Source of the DNA: Parapristionchus giblindavisi
Lineage: Eukaryota; Nematoda; Chromadorea; Rhabditida; Diplogasteridae
Direction: 5' to 3'
DNA: 64,000 nt
Assembly: GCA_943737045.1 (NCBI GenBank)
Contig: CALSFV010000038.1
Span: 558,001-622,000 of the forward strand
The position numbers were made by a program, and so were the translations under genes. The notes below the pieces were generated by a model. The model worked only from the letters and a program-made list of their open reading frames with translations, made no database searches and was not told the DNA's origin. This document shows, piece by piece, positions 21,950-32,500 of the stretch; position 1 is the first letter of the stretch; every line of letters starts with the position of its first letter.

Positions 21950-23453
21950 TTAAGAGGCATGTTCCCTAAGACTCCATGATATTCGACCACCACCGGACAC
22001 GTGCGCTAGCAATGGAAACTGGGTGTCCATACTTGGGTGTTAGGAGTGTCACCTGCCCTTATTGCACAAAACAGCAGAAATATTCTGTTTGTGCCCTTAG
22101 GCTATAAGAAAAAATAATTTTAAAAAAAACTTTGAAAAATCATAATTTCTGAAATTGTTGAGATGAAGTCTAAATACCATTTACGATGCGTCTAAGATGC
22201 ACAGTGCTTCCTAATTCACGATCAGCATCGAATGTGCGTTGATTCCTAAACCACTTTTTTGACTCAAAATTTTGTATTTTTCGGACAAATCATCGCTTGT
22301 TGTAGTTTGCTCCCAATATTTCCGACCAGGTATTGTAGCCTAAGCAATTCTGCATTGTTTTAACTTAAAACTGGGTTCTCACCGATCGACCATTTTGTCG
22401 AATTTTTCGCTCGAACTTCCGTGATCGATGGTTTTCCCGAACAAATGCTGTATTTTCCAAACGATTGGTGCGGAATTGTGGAATAAAGTTTACAGGTGAG
22501 ACGAGTAAAATGACACAAGAAGCCCATCACTTGGATAAATTTGAAAATTTCGATCCATCATCATGGTCCATGGTAATGGTCATGGTCCGAAAATTTCAAA
22601 ATTTCTCAAGTTTGAAATGTTTTCATTTATGCGGCTTATTGTAAAATTTTTTTAAAAAAATCGTTAATTTTCGATAATTCATTTTTTGTGCAATGACCCC
22701 AAAATGGAAATCGATTTTTCAAAAGTGAGCCGAATGCCGGGATTTCAGTTCAACTATGTTTACTCATCATGAAACTTCACATGGTCATTGTCATTTGCTC
22801 ATTGTCGCATCAATCGAGTCGACCAACTGCAATATTTCAGAAATTTGCCTTGAAAGTAGGCACTCAAATTAAATTTTATGAGTTTTCGAAAATTAACGAT
22901 TTTCATATTGGTTATGTACATTGTAAAGTACTATGACAGAATGTTACAGAAAGCAAGTTGGAAACTGATTCAAACATAATTCTGATTTTTCGCACGCAAT
23001 CAGAATGAAAATTTTCGAAAAAATGGTTGAAAGGAGAGATCAGCCATTGAGTATTGGCTGAATATTATTCACATCATTAGTAGTTCACAATAACTCGTAT
23101 AAATGAAAACATTTCAAACTTGAGAAATTTTGAAATTTTCGGACCATGAAAATCGAAATTTTCAAATTGATCCAAGTGATGGGCTTCTTGTGTCATTTTA
23201 CTTGTCTCACCTGTAAATTTTGAGTAGACCACAATTCCGCACCAATCGTTTGGAAAATACAGCATTTGTTTGGGACAACCATCGATGACGGAAGTTCGAG
23301 CGAAAAATTCGACAACATGGTCGATCGGTGAGAACCCAGTTTTAAGTTAAATCAATGCAGAATTGCTTAGGCTACAATATCTGGTCGGAAATTTTGGGAG
23401 CAAACTACAACAAGCGATGATTTGTCCGAAAAAAAAATTTTTGAGTCAAAAAA
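21950..23453. mobile_element. Palindromic TTAA element, P4 family, right end lost
   Basis: Begins TTAAGAGGCATGTTCCCTAA and shares the ACACGTGCGCTAGCAATG and TTGTCCGAAAAA blocks with P4. The right arm mirrors the left until about 23453, where a different repeat starts, so the terminus is missing. Confidence 0.65.
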
Positions 23454-23960
23454 TAGGGTGGCGAGAACCAGTCACTAGTCACTAATTATTCTCTCTCTCC
23501 AACTAGTGCGTAATCTTTTCCACTCTCTCTGCTACTCTTCTGTCCCCTGTGGCAGCCGTGCGTTGGGGTCACGGTTGAGTAGCAAAATTACTCTTTTTCT
23601 ACTCTTTTTGTTTTTTCTCGGCTCTAAGTAATCAAAATGTGCAAATATTCAGATTTGCAAATTTCGATTACTTATAGCCGAGAAAACCCAAAAGGAGTAG
23701 AAAAAGAGTAGCTAAAATTACTCACTAATGTTTTGATGACCTCATCACTACTAACCGTCGCGCGAGAGGTCGTAAATGTGCCTCTCTCGGTTGAGTAGAG
23801 AGAGACTGTCACTAGGACTAGTGACTAGTAGGGTGGCAAGAATGGCGCAAGAGCATTCGTTCCCACTGGCAGTCTTGGCCGAGTTATCGGGGAGAGAGGC
23901 ATTTACGATCTCTCTCTCATCGAATGAGCCGGGAGAGGGGGTCACTGTCTCGAATAGTCA
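23454..23960. repeat. AGGGTGGCGAGAA palindromic repeat
   Basis: AGGGTGGCGAGAACCAGTC at 23456 and a second AGGGTGGCAAGAATGGCG at 23830 bracket an inverted-repeat region with CTCTCTCTC and ACTAGTGACTAG motifs. A related block lies at 40947-41345. No gene. Confidence 0.5.
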
Positions 23961-24292
23961 AAAACAGTCGAGTCGAAATTGAATGGAAAGGTTTTTCTCA
24001 GCACTGCATTGACCAAATTCAAAACTTTTAAAACTTCTGACATGAGCTCATTAAGTGTTATAAAACGAAGCCAAATTTAACGATTTTTTTTCAAAAAAAA
24101 ATATTAATAATTTGTTGGTTTATGATACAAAAAAATATTATTAATTTGATAACAATCAGTATGACAGTACTATTAATAATCTTCCAATTCGTCATTAGAT
24201 TCAATCTCTTCAATCTTACTACCATCAGACAAATAACCATAGGTCTCTTCTACAGAGGCAGATAGGGAATCAATTAAATTTTAATTCTAGTG
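23961..24292. other. No gene seen
   Basis: AT-rich spacer with a run of A after TTCAAAAAAAAATATT. Confidence 0.4.
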
Positions 24293-24533
24293 ACTAGAGA
24301 GAATCCGGGACGCTGTCGAATACGCGAAGGGAGCGAAACATCGATGGGCAGGACACGTGATGAGGAGGAATGACGATCGATGGACGACGAGGGTCACGAC
24401 ATGGTACCCAAGAGACGTGAAAAGGACACTCGGCCGCCCAGCCACCCGCTGGAGCGACTCCTTCAAACGCCTCGATATCCCGCATCGACACTGGCCAACT
24501 ACCGCTCAAGACCGCACACTTTGGAAGACGTGT
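24293..24533 (+). pseudogene. 3'-terminal fragment of an RTE-B-type element
   Basis: Nearly identical to 56256-56497 of RTE-B. In its own frame it encodes the C-terminal HRWAGHVMRRNDDRWTTRV block, then the GRPATRWSDSFKRLD block. It is joined head-to-tail at GAAGACGTGTGT to the truncated 5' end of RTE-A. Confidence 0.8.
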
Positions 24534-25540
24534 GTTTCTGATTCTCGGAGCGAAGATAGAAAAGAAGAACATCGGAGGAGTAGGATTCCTCGTCCACCCC
24601 CGACTTGTCTCATCCATCATCCCCTTCTGTATCGTCTCCCCTCGTCTTACCGTGATTCGCTTCCGCTTCGGCAAGTCGTCTTTGTCCCTACTCTCAATCT
24701 ACGCACCCACTTCGGCAGCACCTTTAGAGGAAAGGCAGTCCTTCTTCGATGAGCTCACCTCCCTCTACAACAGCGAGAAGTCTCACTTCTACCGTATAGT
24801 GGCTTTCGACTTCAACATCCGAGTGAGCCCACAGAGAGACAGCGACTTCAGAACCGGCCCATTCCACTCCGACCCCCACGGTGACCCGGACGATCTCATG
24901 AGAGATCTCCTTTCCTCTACCCGCTCCTTCCACGGGAATTCTTCTTCGATAAGAAGTTGAATAATCGATGGACATGGGAGTCACCTGGAGGTACGACCAA
25001 GCACGAGATCGACCACTTCCTCTCCGGTATTTTTTGCTCGCGGGGCACACCGTTGAGAGGCCAAATCTCGCGGGGTACACCGCGAGGTGCACCACGGTGT
25101 GGAAGTGACGGCGTGCCTCGCGGGGTGGACATCAAATCTCGCGGGGCACACCGTCCCTCCTGCCCCGCGAGGCACGCCGTCGTCCACCTCGCGGGGCACC
25201 CCGTCTAGAGGCTGCAGCTCGCGAGGTACCCCGTCTAAGTGTTCTACCCCGCGGTGTACCTCGCGGCGTACACCACGGGATTGAACGGTGTGCCCCGCGA
25301 GTAAAAAATACCGGAGCTTGTAAGTTGAAGATGGATGGTGCAAGACGTCAGTGTTGTCAAGGGATTCGCTTTCCCTTCCGACCCGCCAAGATCGAGAAGA
25401 GTTGAAGATACTCGAGACGCCAACTTCCTCGTCCAACCATCGACCCTCATCGATACGAGGAAGCCATCAAAAGCTACCCCTGGGGCACGGACCCTGATCC
25501 AACGAAGGACTACGCCCTGCTCTGTGTCGGTTTGAAGCAG
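24534..25540 (+). pseudogene. RTE-A endonuclease region, 5'-truncated and interrupted
   Basis: The frame encodes an RTE endonuclease lacking its N-terminus: LILGAKIEKKNIGGVGFLVH at 24535-24595, LSIYAPTSAAP, then the FDFN variant of the GDFN motif and FHGNSS. A stop follows, then WTWESPGGTTKHEIDHF at about 24970. Here the 295-bp GC-rich element (25022-25316) is inserted. Sequence after it (QDVSVVKGFAF near 25335) is the rest of the domain, out of frame. The active-site G in GDFN is replaced by F, so it is unlikely to be functional. Confidence 0.8.
25022..25316. mobile_element. 295-bp GC-rich foldback element, copy 2
   Basis: Same length and almost the same sequence as 5643-5937, with termini CTCCGGTATTTTTT and mirror. 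It is flanked by CT on both sides, consistent with a 2-bp duplication. It disrupts the endonuclease of RTE-A after the EIDHF motif. Confidence 0.8.
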
Positions 25541-25541
25541 T

Positions 25542-27477
25542 GTGCTCGAGCAGCAGAAGCCAACACCTCCTCCTCCACGTCTATCCGAAGCATCCCGCTT
25601 CTGGATTCAACAGAGAGGAAGATGCCTAAGGGACCCTGAGTGCAATCCCTTCGAGAAGATCATGGCCTCGAGAACCTGCCGTGCATTCGTCAAGAAGGAT
25701 ATTCAGGAGCACCGGCTGAAGACACTTCTGAAGGCTGCAGAAGAGAGAAGGTCGATCAAGAAGGCCAAGCAGAGCCTATCGAAAGCGAGGACTCCGATGG
25801 ATGCAGTGTACGACCAATCCGGATCACCGGTAACGAGTCGAACTGGAATTGAGGAGCGTGTCAAGGAGTTCTACTCAGATCTCTTCCGCTCCGAAACACC
25901 GATTCCTCGCTGCCCCACCCCACCAGCCGACGAACCATTACCCATCCTTCCTTCCGAAATCCGCACTGCCATTACTAGTACGAAGAAGGACGGCGCAGCT
26001 GGACCGGACAAGATTACGGGCCCAATGCTACGACACGGAGGCAGCTTCCTTCATTCCCTACTCTCCTCGCGGTTTAGCCGATACCTGCAGTCACAGCAGT
26101 ATCCAGGACAGTGGAAATCGTCCTCCACAATCCTCATCCACAAGAAGGGAGATCGCTGTGACCTCAACAACTATCGCCCTATCGCACTTCTCTCCATCCC
26201 TTACAAGCTCTTCACTAAGGTTGTGGTCACAAGAATGGAGACGACTCTGGACGACGCCCAACCAGTAGAGCAAGCTGGTTTTCGAAGAAGATTCGGATGT
26301 ATGGACCACATACACACCCTCTCCGCCCTCATTCAACACCACCGTGAATACAGACTCCCACTCGCCCTCGTCTTCGTCGACTACTGCAAGGCCTTCGACT
26401 CAGTCGAAATTCCTGCTGTGCTCAACTCCCTGACGCATCAAGGAGCCGACCCCTCCTACGTACACTGCCTGGAGGCGCTCAACTCTGGATGCTACACGGA
26501 GATGAAGCCCTTTGAGCGACCAGTCCGTATTCCCATCGAGAAAGGAGTTAGACAGGGCGACACCATCTCGCCGAAGCTCTTCACTGCCGCAGATTGCATG
26601 GAGAACCTTGACTGGAGTGAAGAAGGAGTGCTGATCAATGGGAAATGGCTCTCGCACCTGCGATTCGCTGACGACATCGTTCTACTCGGAACGGACACGA
26701 CCGCACTCCAGAGAATGCTGAACGAGCTGGCGGAATCAGGAAAGAAGATCGGCATCTCCATCAACAGGAAGAAGACGCTGCTCATGAAGAACGTGTGGTG
26801 CCCTGGACCGGGAATCACTCTCGACGGAGAACCACTCGAAGAGACCGACTCGTACGTCTACCTCGGACGCGAACTCCGAGCAGATGGTCAGTTGCATACT
26901 GAACTTCTGAGGAGGAAGAGAGCGGCACGCATACGGCAGTATTCGAGAGGTCACCAGCCAACTCCAAGATCCCAAACTTCGCTCATCTCTCTTCGACTCT
27001 CACGTGCTCCCCGCTCTATGTTACGCCGCCGAGACGTGGCCCCTCACGAAGACCGTCACCTCCTTCATCCAGACCTCCCATCGTGCACTAGAGAGATCAC
27101 TAATCAGCACGAATCTCCACTCGATGCGACAAGGAAGCATTACGAGCGAGGACGTCCGCCGGATCTCTCTCGTAACCGATCCGATGGACTACATACGGCG
27201 AGCGAAACACCGTTGGGCAGGTCACGTCCTGAGAAGAGAAGACGACAGATGGTCCACTCGTGTCACGCAGTGGTTCCCCCCTCCCGACCTCATACGACCA
27301 CCCGGACGACCCCCCGCCAGATGGAGCGACTCAATCGAGGAGTACGCGAAGATGCCCTACAGCACCGGGAGATCAACCCGATACTCCGCATCACGGACGC
27401 CCTACCAACACTGGACTACTCGCGCTCGCAATAGAGAAATATGGAGGAATTGTGATCCACGCGGCCTCGCCCGCTGA
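25542..27477 (+). pseudogene. RTE-A reverse transcriptase and C-terminal region
   Basis: The open frame 25542-26925 encodes an RTE-clade RT in order: GPDKITGPML, LIHKKGDRCDLNNYRPI, QAGFRRRFGCMDHIHTL, FVDYCKAFDSVE (motif A), GVRQGDTISPKLF (motif B) and LRFADDIVLL (motif C, FADD). A frameshift near 26921 moves the rest to another frame. There VLPALCYAAETW, HRWAGHVLRREDDRW and GRPPARWSDS complete the protein to 27477. RT catalytic residues look intact, but the shift and the endonuclease damage make the copy inactive. It is GC-richer than its surroundings, which fits a fairly recent insertion. Confidence 0.9.
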
Positions 27478-27500
27478 AGATGGATCTACTAAGTAACTAA
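27478..27500 (+). repeat. RTE-A 3' tail split by H2
   Basis: CTAAGTAAC-type tail repeats lie on both sides of the H2 insertion (27488-27500 and 28419-28432). This shows that H2 entered the RTE tail. Confidence 0.6.
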
Positions 27501-28415
27501 CAAGGGAAGCACCTCAGTTTACGGAAACAATTCCCAATGCGATCCATATGGATAGTTAGGTTTGAGGGGGAGACCGCCAAAAGTAGTATCCAAAGTTGCC
27601 CATGGGGTCTACCAAATAGGAAATTTTCGACATTTTCGATCGATATTTTACAAAAACATGCACCTTTAAAATGCCATAACTCTGTGCTCAGTGAAGCTGC
27701 AGGCTCCAAACTTGACAGAGATAATATCCCATGAGCCATACATAGCCTGGCCAAGTATGATCCTTATAGGTTGAATTTTGAGAAATTTCGAAAATTCACG
27801 ATTTTTGCAAATCATCCAAAAAGGTAAAATGATTTACTGTTTCACTGAAAGAGCATCAATTGCTATTCTATTATAGGGATCATCTTCTATCTTCATGATA
27901 ATTGTCGTGACAAAGTCTGAGCCTAATCGGACAAGTTCTGAGAATTTCGAAAAAAATCATGATTCTAGTTTCTACCTCCTTTATCCAACTATAACTTTTC
28001 TCAAAGAGCGCGAAATTAAATGAAACACTAGTAAGCTGTCGTCTGTTATACATAGACGGCATCTGTCTGTTAAATAGGATCGAAATTAACCTGAACAGGT
28101 AATGTCGGTATCTCGGAAAATAAGAAAAAATAAATTTTCAAAATTTCTCAGAATTCAACCGATCGCGCTCATACTCCACCAGGTTGTGTATCTCTCATGG
28201 GCTATTATCACTGCCAAGTTTGGAACCCGCAGCTTCACCGAACACAGAGTTATGCATTTGAGCGACGCATGCGTTAACAAATATCAATCGAATACATCTG
28301 TTTGTAGGCCCCATGGGCAACTTTGGATACCACTTTTGACGGTCTCCCCCTCAACCCTAACCACCCATATGGGTCGCATTGGGAATTGTTTCCGTGAGCT
28401 GAGGTGCTTCCCTTG
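27501..28415. mobile_element. Palindromic CAAGGGAAGC element with TAA target site (H2)
   Basis: 915 bp, almost identical to H1, flanked by TAA at 27498-27500 and 28416-28418. No transposase is encoded; frames in its arms mirror each other. Confidence 0.75.
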
Positions 28416-28433
28416 TAAGCTAAGTAAGTAACT

Positions 28434-28678
28434 GTGCACCCTGTACGCATCGCATATGGTATTTAGACTTCATCTCAACAATTTGAGAAATTATGATTTT
28501 TCAAATTTAAAAAAAAAATTATTTTTTCTAATAGCCTGAGGGCACAAACAGGAAATTTCTGCTGTTTTTTGTAATAAGGGCCGGTGGCACTCCTAACACC
28601 AAAGTATGGACCCCCAGTTCTCATTGCTAGCGCACGTGTCCGGGGGAAGGTCGAGTCTTAACGGCCATCTCTCTTAAG
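28434..28678. mobile_element. P4-family right-arm fragment
   Basis: Contains GAAATTTCTGCTGTTTTTTG, the GCTAGCGCACGTGTCCGGGG block and the terminus CGGCCATCTCTCTTAA, matching the mirrored left end of the copy at 14245. Only one arm is present. Confidence 0.6.
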
Positions 28679-28680
28679 GG

Positions 28681-28984
28681 TATTATAGAATTAAAACTGT
28701 CCGAACCATACAAATTCAGCTCTTTTTCCGCGCACTTCTCTGACTCCGCCCACTTCGCGCGCGACATAGCATTTTCTCTTATTTTATTGAATTTTATGGC
28801 GTTTTCTCGTCATTTCATTGGGCTTTCAGAAAAAATAAAATTATATGCAGTTCAAAAACGTTCGGAAAAGCACCCTAAAATTTGGCGAAAATTTTTGAGT
28901 GCGTTTTCTCAACGGTGGAGAAGTTTACTAACAATAAGTTCGGCATTTGTGTTGTATATGAAAAACTTTTTTGTAATTCTATGA
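28681..28984. mobile_element. ATTATAGAATTAAAA-end MITE, copy 2
   Basis: Shares termini and the CTCCGCCCACTTC and CTCAACGGTGGAGAAG interior with the copies at 13551 and 34100. Confidence 0.65.
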
Positions 28985-29019
28985 CATGGTTACATGCGCT
29001 AGGCTTTTTTCTGTGAGTG

Positions 29020-29490
29020 TATATCGTACATGTAAAAATAATTGTATCATTAACGGTGTGAATGGATCTGAACTGATCTGACCGATCAAACGGGATTGCG
29101 AGTGATCCAGCAATTTTCATTATTTTTTCTTATCATTGTTTTTCTTTCCTTCGAAGTTACTATATTAAAATAAAGTAGGCCAAAATATTGCCATTTAACA
29201 AAAATCATTGCTTTCACTTTGAATAAATTACCCCAATGAACCAAAATTGACCAATTTATTCAGCGTATAATCGGAACAATTGATTCGTTGGTAAGGCAAT
29301 GATTTTTTGTTAAATGGCAATATTGTGTCGTGATTTCTTTCAATATAGTAGATTCGAAGGAAAGAAAAGTAATGAAAAGAAAGAAAAATGATGAAAATGG
29401 CTGGATCATTCGGAATACCGTTTGATCGGCCTGATCCGTTCAGATCCATTCACACCGTTCATGATACAATTATTTTTAAATGTGCGATAT
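29020..29490. repeat. 470-bp foldback repeat near the LRR gene 3' end
   Basis: ATAATTGTATCATTAACGGT at 29037 is mirrored near 29460, with paired inner blocks (GGATCTGAACTGATC, TTTGTTAAATGGCAATAT). It lies 80 bp beyond the stop codon of the LRR gene. Confidence 0.65.
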
Positions 29491-29570
29491 TATATTTGAT
29501 ATTTCAGTTATCTACGTTTGGCCAATAATAATAATACGAATAGTGCAATAATGATGATAATAATAATTAA

Positions 29571-32500
29571 TTACTTGAGCAAAGCCGTCCATAAAATGGT
29601 TGCCGTACGTTGTGCGGTCTTATCATCAGGGTATCTCAAGTTCAAGAACTCGAAGATGCAAGCGCATCTATTTAATTCCTCTTCAGAAAAGTGCACATCA
29701 TCCTGCTGCAAACATATGTTCATACCATATGATGGGTATTGTTACTGTTAAGTCTCAAAGTTAAACTCCTCTGGTATTTCAAACTAGTTTTAAAACTAGT
29801 AATTTACTTATCATTCCAACTTGCCACGGTGTGACAGAACAAGAGACCCTGATGCACCCTGATTTGCAAGATTCTCTTACAAAATTCTGGGTTGGTCCCT
29901 GTTTCAGGGTATTTTTTCTACAAAAGTCAGGAATTTTGCGTGATTCTGTGTAATTACCTCCAAGGAGGGAATTTTAAATTTATATTTATTTAAACAGTTT
30001 TATTTTTCTAATTTTTAAATTATTTTTTAAAATGTTTTAATCTTTGTAATCAACTTTCAGGATAAATACAGCTTGTTTTATCAGCTTGAAAAACTAACAA
30101 TGTTTTTTTTATTTATTATAGTCATTAGTACCTATTAAAGTAAGCTATTTTCACAGTGTTTATAGTCTGACAATGTTGTCCTTTGGTTATGCCATAGATT
30201 ATGAAGAGTTCGTCATCTAGTTCATCGTTTAGAGACGTTTCGCGTATTTAAAAGATCATCGGTGACAAAATTACTTCAAAGTTAGGTAATACACTATTCA
30301 TATATCTACGTAAGCAAAATAAAATCAAAGAAAACAAAGAAAATCCCGAGAAAATTGATTGCGAAAATTTGGAAATTTTTGAAATCAGTGAACTCTCACA
30401 CAGAAATGCCTTAGCGATCACAAACTGCGTTTTTGGTCTCCAGAACACGGTACCCCCTTAAAATTCTCTACCCACTCTGCGTCTCTAACCATTCCGCCGG
30501 TCAGTGTGTCACACCGTGTAACTTGAAAATAAATAATGCTCCCCGAATTCTCAACAAGATTAAGTCTCAAAGTTAAACTCCTCTGGTATTTCAAAACTAG
30601 TAGTTTACTTATCATTGTACCTTGAAAATAAATAATGCTCCCCCGAACTCTCAACAAGATGGGAGAGCTCAGGAATGAACCGGAGAGAAGGAATGGAATG
30701 CATTTATAGAGGACTGGGGTGATACGGAAATGCCAGAAACCAAAGAAGTTCCAAAGGCCCTCATGATTCGTTGCTTTTTCGTTCCAAAACGGGAAAACGG
30801 ACTTTTGCAAAAATCAAAAAAAAGATTTGGTTGATATTCTTAGCTTCCACTTAATGAATTGTGCAATCTTACCTCCAGGAGCCACCTAAAATGTAAGTAA
30901 ACCGTATTGAAGTTTCCAAAGACGACTGTGCTTTCATACAGTGATGCGGCAATGAGACAACAAGAAGGAATAGTGGAACTGGCGACCTGTACATTCGCTC
31001 TCATAGGGAACACATCTAGCGGATTATGAACCGCATCTAAAAAATATTTTCTCATTTTGATGATTTTAAGGTCAAGAATATTACCACTTAAGGTATTTGG
31101 TAATTTTGTTGCACAGTTTTGTTTTGCTGTTGGGGTAGATGACAAGATTGGACGATTTTGTAGATTGGACGATTTTGACGATTTTGTCGGCGTTTTATAA
31201 GGAAAAGATGAAAAGTGTGGCGGGCAGACAGACAGACAGACAGACAGACGTCCATTATCATTTTACAGAATAAAGTAATTATACTCACTTAATACGGATA
31301 TCATTCGAAGCTTTCTAAATACTCGAGCGACTTTCAAAATATCACAATAAAGTGTGCAATCCGATAGATCGATGAATTCGAGTTGAGGCCAGAATGGCTC
31401 ATCCGAATCAATTATTGGAAGATGAGATATGAATACCATGCCCATTGTGATCTTTCTGAAAAGTATATTTTAATATTTTTTTGTGTTATATTTAACAAGT
31501 TATAGCTGCAAATGATTTATAAATGATATGATTCGAATCACCGGTCCTACATTCCTGTATAATCAAGAAGTGCACATCATTGTGGTCATTTTGGCTAATC
31601 AAGAGCGGTCGACTCTCATTTTCGTCCTTCTCCAACTAGCCTGACTCGGTCCTCCCAACCCGGAATTGGCCAGCCGTGGGAGTATGGCCTACACCATGGA
31701 TCTCCAAATCTTCGTGATAACGATGAACGTCCTCTCAATTGCCTCCGATGGAAGGTCAGTTCTATTCCACCACACTATGAGAAGATTAGAGCAGGAACCG
31801 CTGATCTTTGTGAATTTCGTATGAAGGAGAAGGAGGAAGACGACTGGACAGTCGATAAGCTGGATAGATGCGGGCAACTCACGAGATACGATGCGCTCCT
31901 TGGAGAACCCTTATGGCGACCCAGCTACCCCCAAAATAGCTGAATAAAGTTGTTATAATGTAAAAAAAATGCACATCAGAGCATACTCTTGATAAATGTG
32001 TTCAAACTGTAAACTTTTTTTTAAATAGCTGCAAATCTTTCAGGTGTAGTTTCATTTTACATTTTTTCTCTGTGCTCCATTATCGGCCAGAGAATGGATT
32101 GACAGAAATTTGAACACACCCAGAAAAGATACAATCCATTCAGTGATCCCTCTAATGTTCATCCCAGACTTCCAAAAAAACTCAAGACCCAACACACTCC
32201 AAACTTGAAGTTGACGGACATCTATCCGTTCGCAAATAAAAAAGTATTACCGCATTACAGTTTTATGATCTATCAGGATTTTACACTCAAGACCCAACGC
32301 AATCCAAAATTGACGCCTTTAATTTTCAAAAAAACTTGCGCCAATATTACATGCTTGGTGCCTCCCAGGATAACTTGACGGGGACACATTTTTCTTAAAT
32401 ATTTTCAGCTAGCGTAACTCATCAACAATACCAAATTGCTTCAAAACGGTCAATAATAAGGTAGATTTTTTTACATTGTGATAGGGTAGATAGTTTGGAA

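Noticed and set aside
30251..30450. Plus-strand frame antisense to the LRR gene
   Set aside because: Lys/Glu/Asn-rich, no ATG, no domain, and opposite to a well-supported gene; likely chance.
31225..31252. GACA repeat as a telomere-like or regulatory tract
   Set aside because: Only a short tetranucleotide microsatellite in an intron of the LRR gene.
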